NCBI GenBank assembly: GCA_905221605.1
Contig: CAJNDS010002246.1
Coordinates: 971,958-1,035,957, forward strand
DNA length: 64,000 nucleotides
Source: Symbiodinium natans
Taxonomy: Eukaryota > Sar > Dinophyceae > Suessiales > Symbiodiniaceae
Reading direction: 5' to 3'
Part shown: positions 58,176 through 64,000 of the stretch, piece after piece
Layout: each line of letters opens with the position of its first letter
Numbering within the stretch: the stretch's first letter is position 1
Made by a program: the position numbers and the translations under genes
Notes under the pieces: generated by a model
The model's input: only the letters and a program-made list of their open reading frames with translations
What the model was told of the DNA's origin: nothing
Database searches by the model: none

Positions 58176-58625
58176 GTTTAGGGTTCAGGGTTTAGGGTTT
58201 AGGGTTTAGGGTTTAGGGTTTAGGGTTTAGGGTTCAGGTTTAGGGTTTAGGGTTTAGGGTTTAGGTTTAGGGTTTAGGGTTTAGGGTTTAGGGTTTAGGG
58301 TTTAGGGTTTAGGGTTTAGGTATAGGGTCTTACGCGCCCTATAAGCCCTGCACCCTAAGCCCTAAGCCCGAACTTCGCAGTGCTTGAGGGGTTTAGGGCT
58401 CACAAGGGCGTTGAAAGGGAGCCCCTACGGCCTCAAGGCCCACATTCTGATCCCTAAACCCTAAACCCTAAACCCTAAACCCCAAACCCTAAACCCTGAA
58501 CCCTAAACCCTAAACCCAAAACCCTAAACCCTAAACCCCAAACCCCAAGCCCTAAACCCTAACCCTAAACCCTAAACCCTAAGCCCTGGAGCTTCGGGCT
58601 CCCCTTGGGAGCTGGGGAATCAGGC

Positions 58626-58738
58626 ACCATAATACAGGGGTCGGAAGAATTGCTAATCGTATTCCCTTCTACCAGTTATCCTTTAGTTAGCTCCCAAAAC
58701 CCTACGTATTCTATATTAATGCCGCTATACTACCGAAG
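58626..58738 (+). mobile_element. family E element
   Basis: CCATAATACAGGGGTCGGAAGAATTGCTAATCGTATTCCC ... GCCGCTATACTACCGAAG, given here in two parts joined only for position; its AAG end abuts an exon. Confidence 0.62.
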
Positions 58739-58805
58739 TCCCGAAACTCCCCTCGAAGAGCCAGTGATTGCAGGGTCAAGACTCTGTGGCCCCTTGGAGT
58801 TTTGG
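58739..58805 (+). CDS. candidate exon directly after family E element
   Basis: 1+22 codons: PETPLEEPVIAGSRLCGPLE then FW; donor GTTTTCGG. Starts at the first base after the element. Confidence 0.6.
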
Positions 58806-59091
58806 GTTTTCGGACCCATGGTTCATGGAAACTCGTAGAGGGCTTAGGGGGTTTAGGGTTCAGGGTTTAGGGCTTAGGAGGTTCAGGGTTTAGGGTTTGG
58901 GGTTTGGGGTTTAGGGGTTTGTGGTTTAGGTTTTGGGTTTAGGGTTTAGGGCTTAGGGTTTAGGGGTCTAAGGTTGAGGGTCTGGGGCTTAGGGTTCAAG
59001 GGGTTTGGGGTTTAATTAGGGGGATTTAGGGTTTAGGGGGGTTTAGGGGTTCAGGCGGTTTAGGGTTGAGAGTTCTTTCTTCTGTTCGGAG

Positions 59092-59165
59092 TCGAGGTCC
59101 GGGCTCAGCGCCCGCCCCAGCAGTCGAGCCGTGGAAGCCCGTGAAGGCGCGAGAGCTTTCTCCAG
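59092..59165 (+). CDS. candidate exon (SRAVEAREGARAFS)
   Basis: Pyrimidine-rich acceptor TTCTTTCTTCTGTTCGGAG, donor GTAGGC. SRSGLSARPSSRAVEAREGA then RAFS. Confidence 0.58.
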
Positions 59166-59345
59166 GTAGGCCCTTGGCCCTTGGGACATTTCATGGTTTC
59201 ACTTCTTTCGTTTAAGAGGATCAGGTTTAGGAATTTTGTTCAGAAGGTTTAAGGGAGGCCCTTGGCCCTTGGGACATTTCATGGTTTCACTTCTTGGGTT
59301 TAAGAGGATCAGATTTAGGAATTTTGTTCAGAGGGTTGAAAGGGC
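59166..59345 (+). repeat. 90-nt tandem duplication
   Basis: GGCCCTTGGCCCTTGGGACATTTC...GGAATTTTGTTCAGA repeated once (listed in parts), with a truncated third copy. Begins at the donor of the preceding exon, so the duplicated unit is the intron 5' end. Confidence 0.9.
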
Positions 59346-59639
59346 CCTCCTAGGTTTCTTGGGTTGAAGAGGATCACGGTTTAGGGTTTAGGGTTTAGGG
59401 TTTAGGGATCATGTTTGGGGGGGGGGGGGGGTATTTTTTCAGAGGGTTTATGGGGCCACCTCGTGCATTCGCGCCATGCTTTGAGGGCTCCGGGGCTTAT
59501 GATTTATCAACTCAGTGGGCTTTTGTGCTGATTCAGTGAATCTTCTCTAAGACTGTAGTTTTTGCCATGTGAAACTCGGTTACGCGTCATTCGTTGCGAT
59601 GCTCATGATCTCTCATTTTGCTCTTTATTCTACTCATAG

Positions 59640-59838
59640 CCCCGGTCGTAACTGGCCACCTCCATGCAGAATTTGGTTGGGCTCTCTAAACCCTAAACCC
59701 TAAACCCTAAACCCTAAACCCTAAACCCTAAACCCTAAAGCCCTCAGCAGTTCTCCTCAGCCCCTTAAGTCCTCGTGCAGCAGGAGCGATGGAGGATGCA
59801 ACTCCTCGACGGCTGTAGGTGGCCCGTCCTTTGTTGCG
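59640..59838 (+). CDS. two candidate exons
   Basis: 59640-59675 (PGRNWPPPCRI after a long pyrimidine tract ending TACTCATAG) and 59761-59838 (26 codons, phase 0: PLKSSCSRSDGGCNSSTAVG then GPSFVA; acceptor GTTCTCCTCAG, donor GTTTAGGG). CCCTAAA units lie between. Confidence 0.6.
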
Positions 59839-59980
59839 GTTTAGGGTTTAGGCTTTAGGCTGTAGGCTTTAGGCTTTAGGGTGTAGGCTTTAGGCTTTTG
59901 GCTTGGGACCCTCACGGGTTTCAGGGCCTAGGGCTTAGGATCAAGCCTGCTGACCCTAGCTAAACCCAACCCCACCACAG

Positions 59981-60068
59981 GCTCCTCCGTCGAACCGAAC
60001 CAGAGACCCCGATACCCCACGCTGAAGGCCTAATTCTACCTTGCAGATCATCTTCGGATGGGCTCAGG
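59981..60068 (+). CDS. candidate exon (LLRRTEPETPIPHAEGLILP)
   Basis: Acceptor ACCCCACCACAG, donor GTTTAGCG. 1+29 codons: LLRRTEPETPIPHAEGLILP then CRSSSDGLR. Confidence 0.6.
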
Positions 60069-60288
60069 GTTTAGCGTTGAGCGTTTGGTTTAGGGTTTAG
60101 GGTTTAGGGTTTAGGGTTTAGGGTTTAGGGTTTAGGGTTTAGGGTTTAGGGTTTGGAGTTTAGGGTGTAGGGTTTAGGGTTTGGGCTTTGGGGATGCCGT
60201 GGGAAAGATCCCTCGCTTGAGGGGTGGGCTCGGTTGACCATTCGAGGTTAGGACCCCTGAAAGTTCCATAAAAGACCAAAAGCTGAAG

Positions 60289-60322
60289 CATCAAGTAGCC
60301 GCCTCAGCAGCCGGTCTGCGCG
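60289..60322 (+). CDS. short candidate exon (HQVAASAAGLR)
   Basis: Acceptor AAAAGCTGAAG, donor GTCGGG. Confidence 0.42.
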
Positions 60323-60507
60323 GTCGGGCTGAAAATATGGAGAGCCATGTAAAGCTGAACATTTGCCCTAAACCCTTAATCCCGAAACCGAAAACCCTTA
60401 ACCCTTAAACCCTAAGAATCCCCAGCGCAAGTGAGCTTGGAGACATACAGGCTCGCTGGAGGCCGGGTTAGACAGGTAACGAAGAGAGGGTTGTCCCACC
60501 CGCCAAG

Positions 60508-60543
60508 CCGTCCCAAAAGGTTTCCATGGGGTCCTACCTGGAG
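60508..60543 (+). CDS. exon upstream of family B intron (PSQKVSMGSYLE)
   Basis: Acceptor CACCCGCCAAG. 12 codons in phase 0 ending CTGGAG, immediately followed by GTTCAGGGC, the left end of a family B element. Confidence 0.6.
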
Positions 60544-60680
60544 GTTCAGGGCACTTATATCCCGATCATCACTGCACGTACTTATAACCCACTTCTAAGC
60601 CCCTGAAGTTCCCTGACGTGGTTATAAGTACAGATATAAGTACAGATATAATTGGTTAATAAGTACCCTGAACCTCCAAG
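60544..60680 (+). mobile_element. family B TIR element constituting one complete intron
   Basis: GTTCAGGGCACTTAT ... ATAAGTACCCTGAACCTCCAAG: inverted termini with GT and AAG at the exact ends, 137 nt, and open exons abutting on both sides in matching phase 0. Confidence 0.8.
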
Positions 60681-60740
60681 CAGGGTCTCAGGGAGGTCAT
60701 GGGGTGCCGGCGAGCTCAGGAAGATTCCATTTCACGTGCG
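60681..60740 (+). CDS. exon downstream of family B intron
   Basis: 20 codons, phase 0: QGLREVMGCRRAQEDSISRA, donor GTGTCGGG. In frame with the exon at 60508. Confidence 0.6.
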
Positions 60741-60965
60741 GTGTCGGGTGAAGGGTTGGGAAGGGTGTCCCGGCCTTCTTGTTCCAGACGCATGTTGCCC
60801 GGAGGCCGAGGCGAAGACACGCTTCTGCCAGATGCCCCCTAAACCATGCTGCTCCCGTGTCAGGGGCCGATTTTTTCCCGCCCAACACACCCCAACATTC
60901 TCCGAAACCCTAAACCCTAAACCCTAAACCCTAAAACCTCAGCCCTCAGCCCTCAACGGCGCCAG

Positions 60966-61035
60966 GGCGAGGGATGGACAGCTGCAGGGTGTCTGCGACC
61001 TCTTCCAGGAGTACCGGCGTGGCCTGGCGCCAGGG
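60966..61035 (+). CDS. candidate exon (RDGQLQGVCDLFQEYRRGLA)
   Basis: Acceptor AACGGCGCCAG after CCCTAAA repeats, donor GTGTTTT. 1+23 codons: ARDGQLQGVCDLFQEYRRGL then APG. A second frame is open but less natural. Confidence 0.66.
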
Positions 61036-61342
61036 GTGTTTTTTCTAGTCACCAGAAACCCGAAACCTTCTAAGGGTATTAGGGTTTAGGGCTTGGGGCT
61101 TGGGGTTTGGGGTTTGGGGTTTTGGGTAGTCATATGGGCCCTTAGTATGTTCCCTTATCGCCTTGAAAGGGTTCACCTGAAACCCCCAAAGAGCTAAACC
61201 CTAAGTCCCTAATCCCTCCCAGAGGCCCTGTCTTTGACAGCTGCTGGCAGCAGGTTTTGACTCGGGCGGGGTCCAGGAAACAAGTTTTTTCTGGGATTCT
61301 TTTGATTCTTTTGTGTAGAGACAGTGTAGAATTCTTCGGTTC

Positions 61343-61585
61343 AGGATCGGATTCGAGGGCTTCGAGGGACAGGATTCAATCGGAAGGGCCCGAGCTGGGC
61401 TGCGCTTTCCCGGGCCATGAACGTCCAGGGTTTGACCGCAAATGCGTCGGGGCACGAGCGCAGTCGCCTGCGCGCGTGCAGCAGCGACGTGATGCCCATC
61501 TTGTGCAACTGGTTGCGGGCCACTGGTGCATTCCGCTGCTCGCTGCTTCTGGTCCTGCTCACGAAGCCTCAGAACTGGGACCCAG
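61343..61585 (+). CDS. long open segment, frame ambiguous
   Basis: After CTTCGGTTCAG two overlapping frames are open for about 80 codons: GFNRKGPSWAALSRAMNVQG ... MPILCNWLRATGAFRC, and GPELGCAFPGHERPGFDRKC ... HLVQLVAGHWCIPLLAASGP. Minus-strand frames are partly open too. A real exon is likely; which frame is not clear. Confidence 0.5.
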
Positions 61586-61684
61586 AGACTCCAAAACCCC
61601 TTAATTAAGGAATATACCCTAAATCATATTTGGGTTCCTACTATAATTTAAGGTATATTGCTTAATTAAGGGGTTTTGGAGTCT
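61586..61684. mobile_element. family F palindromic element
   Basis: AGACTCCAAAACCCCTTAAT TAAG..AATATACC and its inverted copy GGTATATT..CTTAATTAAGGGGTTTTGGAGTCT, about 32-nt arms in 99 nt. Abuts the end of the preceding open segment; GAG at its right edge precedes a short open stretch (GPAISSAGKGA). Confidence 0.8.
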
Positions 61685-61936
61685 GAGGGGACCTGCCATC
61701 TCATCAGCAGGCAAAGGAGCTGGTCTTTGTTGATTTTTCAGTCTATGGTTGATTTGTTTTTGGGTTTTGGGGTTTAGTCTGGGGTTTAGGGTGTAGGGTT
61801 CAGGGTTCAGGGTTTCAAGGGTTTGGGGTTTTAAGGGTGTTTAAACCCCTGAAACCCCAAACCCTTGAAACCCTGAACCCTGAAGCCTAAACCCTAAACC
61901 CTAAACCTTACCCTTAAAGCCCAAAACCCTTGGCAG

Positions 61937-62065
61937 AAGCTCTCAGATGGAAGCAGGGTTTAGGGTTTAGGGCCAGCAAAACCTCAAACCGACATCGCGT
62001 TGGGGTCAAAGGTTGCCTTTGGCCCTTAAGTGGGCAGCCAGTTGAGGAAGCGAACTAGTACAAGG
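61937..62065 (+). CDS. two short candidate exons
   Basis: 61937-61957 (KLSDGSR; acceptor CCCTTGGCAG) and 62042-62065 (LRKRTSTR; acceptor GGGCAGCCAG), both with donor GTTTAGGG. Confidence 0.45.
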
Positions 62066-62149
62066 GTTTAGGGTTCAGGGAGTTTCGGGTTACATCATGG
62101 TGCTGATACAGGGTTGCAATTAGGGCTGTTTCTTGGGTTTAGGGGTTAA

Positions 62150-62285
62150 CTTAGGGGTCGGAAAAATTACTGATCGTATTCCCTTATGGCCCCTATATAC
62201 ATATACCATCATACACCCCCCCCCCCAAAAAAAAAAAAAAAAAAAAAACTGTTCCAACTATTAAGGCCCCTATATTAGAGTTCCG
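62150..62285 (+). mobile_element. family E element with poly-C/poly-A interruption
   Basis: TTAGGGGTCGGAAAAATTAC ... CCCTTATGGCCCCTATATAC ... C12 A22 ... AAGGCCCCTATATTAGAG. Confidence 0.7.
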
Positions 62286-62317
62286 GGCCTTAGGATTTCA
62301 ACAAGGCCTGTCTACAG

Positions 62318-62384
62318 CCGGACGGGAAGTTCCCATGACGGCAGATGTCGCCTCGTGGCTGAAGATGGCAACCTCCGCGTGCAG
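62318..62384 (+). CDS. candidate exon (REVPMTADVASWLKMATSAC)
   Basis: Acceptor GCCTGTCTACAG, donor GTTGCC (alternatively GC donor GCTTTAGGG 8 nt later). 67 nt: GREVPMTADVASWLKMATSA then C. Confidence 0.66.
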
Positions 62385-62459
62385 GTTGCCGAGCTTTAGG
62401 GTGGGTTTAGGGTTTAGGGTTTAGGGTTTAGGGTTTAGGGTTTAGGGTTTAGGGCTTAG

Positions 62460-62735
62460 ATTTCCCTGCTTGGAGGTTCAGGGCGTAGTTCGGGTTTATG
62501 TTTTTTGGTGAAGGGTTTTCGGAGGCTGATGGGCAGCTAGCGCCGGAGTTGTAAGTAGGGTAGCCATGGTTCTAACCGGATGTAAGAACTTACTGTTTAG
62601 GGCTTGGGTTTTCTCTACTTGGAGGTTCGTGGCTAGATCGGGTCTAAGGTTTTGGTGAAGGGTTCCTGGAGGCTCATGGGCAGCTACCACCGGAGTTGTA
62701 TGTAGGGTGTGGTTATAGCCGGTTGTAAGACATAC
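62460..62735 (+). repeat. 145-nt tandem duplication
   Basis: CTTGGAGGTTC...GGTGAAGGGTT...GGGCAGCTA.C.CCGGAGTTGTA.GTAGGGT occurs twice. Each copy contains AG-CTANCNCCGGAGTTGTA-GTAGGG, which looks like a duplicated micro-exon. Confidence 0.85.
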
Positions 62736-63045
62736 CTCTCGGGGTTTTTTTGAAATTACATATCCCTAAACCCTAATTACCCTTCTCCCATTTAACCCTT
62801 GAGGCCCTCTTAAACCCTAAACTCTTCAGAACCCCCGAGTCGTGGGGCTTAGGGTTGTTTAGGGTTTGGGGTTCAGGGTTCAGTATTTTGGGGTTTGGGG
62901 TTTAGGGATTTAGGGATTAGGGGTCAGGGTTTAGACACTGCAAGGAGGGATCCTTTTTGCTTATTCCTAGGCTACTTGGGCCTGTGTTTTGGATTTCAAG
63001 TTTGGGGGTTGTAGTCTTTTCTGGTTAAGGGTTTCGGGTGTCAGG

Positions 63046-63152
63046 GACCCGACATCGGCTAGGAACCCCACAAACTTGATCATCGCTGAGCCCCTTACAC
63101 CTTTCTACTGGGACGCCCCAAATTTCCGACACCCTAGGCCATTTAAAGCCGC
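63046..63152 (+). CDS. candidate exon, donor unknown
   Basis: After GGGTGTCAG: DPTSARNPTNLIIAEPLTPF then YWDAPNFRHPRPFKAA. No GT before the CCCTAAA repeats, so a non-GT donor or a different end is needed. Confidence 0.45.
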
Positions 63153-63214
63153 AACCCTAAACCCTAAACCCTAAATCCTAAACCCTAAACCCTAAACCCT
63201 AAACCCCTCCAAAG

Positions 63215-63377
63215 CGCTTTTCAAATTGTGTGGCGAGGCCCGGTATTTCCCGAATCTCAATTTAAACATAGACCCCCTCCCCGCCACGAACCTTTCAGTG
63301 TCGAAGTTTTGGTGTTTAGGGTTTCCAGGGTTTCCATGGGGCTCGCCCACCCCTTCCGAAAGATCCCCCGACGAGCG
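63215..63377 (+). CDS. two candidate exons
   Basis: 63215-63311 (acceptor CCCCTCCAAAG, donor GTGTTTAGGG; 1+32 codons AFQIVWRGPVFPESQFKHRP then PPRHEPFSVEVL) and 63329-63377 (acceptor GGGTTTCCAG, donor GTATAT; VSMGLAHPFRKIPRRA). The intron between is 17 nt, so the second acceptor may be an alternative. Confidence 0.62.
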
Positions 63378-63419
63378 GTATATCGTTTTGTCCTACAGGG
63401 GCCACTAATCCTAAGCCCC

Positions 63420-63570
63420 AAACCCTAACCCCTCAACCCTAAATCCCTAAAACCCTAAAACCCTAACACCCTAAAACCCTAAAACCCTAAAACCCTAAAA
63501 ACCCTAAAACCCTAAAACCCTAAAAGCCCTAAAACCCTAAAACCCTAAAGCCCCAAAAACCCTACTAAGA
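63420..63570 (-). repeat. CCCTAAAA 8-nt variant array
   Basis: About fifteen CCCTAAAA units with a few AAAACCCT variants. Confidence 0.95.
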
Positions 63571-63627
63571 CCCTAACCCCTAAAAATCGAAACCTTAAAA
63601 ACCATAAGCCCTACCTAAACCTTTGAG

Positions 63628-63678
63628 GAAGAGGCTGGCAGCCAGACCGCCGAGCAGTTGCAGAAGGCTCGGAAGACC
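63628..63678 (+). CDS. candidate exon (EEAGSQTAEQLQKARKT)
   Basis: Acceptor TAAACCTTTGAG, donor GTACAT. Exactly 17 codons, helical. Last exon in the window. The remaining 320 nt are AT-rich intron sequence with no gene seen. Confidence 0.62.
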
Positions 63679-64000
63679 GTACATTCGAGAACATGAGCTA
63701 TGGCGGAGCTTTCCTAAGATTTGCTGCATGCCCAATGTGGCTCGCAGCAATAAGTGCCCTGTATGAGTTGTTTGAAAATATCGTAATGGGATAATATAGG
63801 AACAATACAGAAGAGAATCGTGTAATTTATTAGTGCAATATAATTCTTGTAGGAAGGTAAGAATGCAATGCTGCAAACATCTGATATAGAGTTAAACATG
63901 TAATGTAACAATGTCTTATAAGAAGATAATAGTGTAATAAGTCCCTTTGGCCATATTGCAGGGTCCCGTGTCCAGCGCGCCAGGCACTAGGTGCTTTGAA

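Noticed and set aside
63595-63911. Minus-strand ORFs in the AT-rich tail
   Set aside because: Low-GC frames overlapping the plus-strand exon at 63628 and intron sequence; no recognisable domain.

Overview
This window is eukaryotic nuclear DNA from a protist alga. Three things point that way. TTTAGGG (plant/alga-type) telomere-like repeats occur throughout in both orientations. Exons are very short and introns long. Several inferred 5' splice sites use GC instead of GT. Together with introns that look like short TIR transposons, this is most like a dinoflagellate (TTTAGGG telomeres, GC/GA donors and introner elements are known there), but another alga is possible. I see no rRNA, tRNA, CRISPR array, prokaryotic operon or intact intronless gene.

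The main pattern is an exon grammar. Non-repetitive segments of roughly 30-180 nt are preceded by ...CCCTAAA...AG and followed by GTTTAGGGTTTAGGG... (or GCTTAGGG...). Each has an open frame running from AG to GT/GC. The telomere-like arrays are therefore not chromosome ends. They form the 5' and 3' ends of spliceosomal introns of about 0.1-6 kb, with complementary termini. All exon candidates I accept lie on the + strand, which suggests one very large gene or a few co-oriented genes. Single exons of this size can be open by chance, so most are listed at moderate confidence.

Only one part of the gene is recognisable. Seven small exons between 45.2 and 51.75 kb carry, in the correct order, the C-terminal core motifs of an adenylating AMP-binding (NRPS-type) domain: GGDLVR, LGRKDHQ, VKVRGHRIELGE, LVAYCVP, and RFVLAAGLPLTATGKA with the A10 lysine. 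A possible carrier-domain start follows at 54.9 kb and a weak condensation-like start at 56.25 kb. A Gln/Trp-rich exon is present in four tandem copies at 39.5-41.1 kb.

Layout: 0-24.9 kb, exons between telomere-like arrays with elements of families A-E. 24.9-31.3 kb, one giant intron holding a GC-rich island, G-tracts, a 3.7 kb purine/pyrimidine-skewed duplicated island, a palindrome cluster and a 100-N assembly gap. 31.3-45 kb, dense small exons, four family A copies and the Q/W exon array. 45-57 kb, the adenylation region. 57-63.7 kb, further exons, including the clearest case of a TIR element forming exactly one intron (60,544-60,680). 63.7-64 kb, the AT-rich start of another intron.
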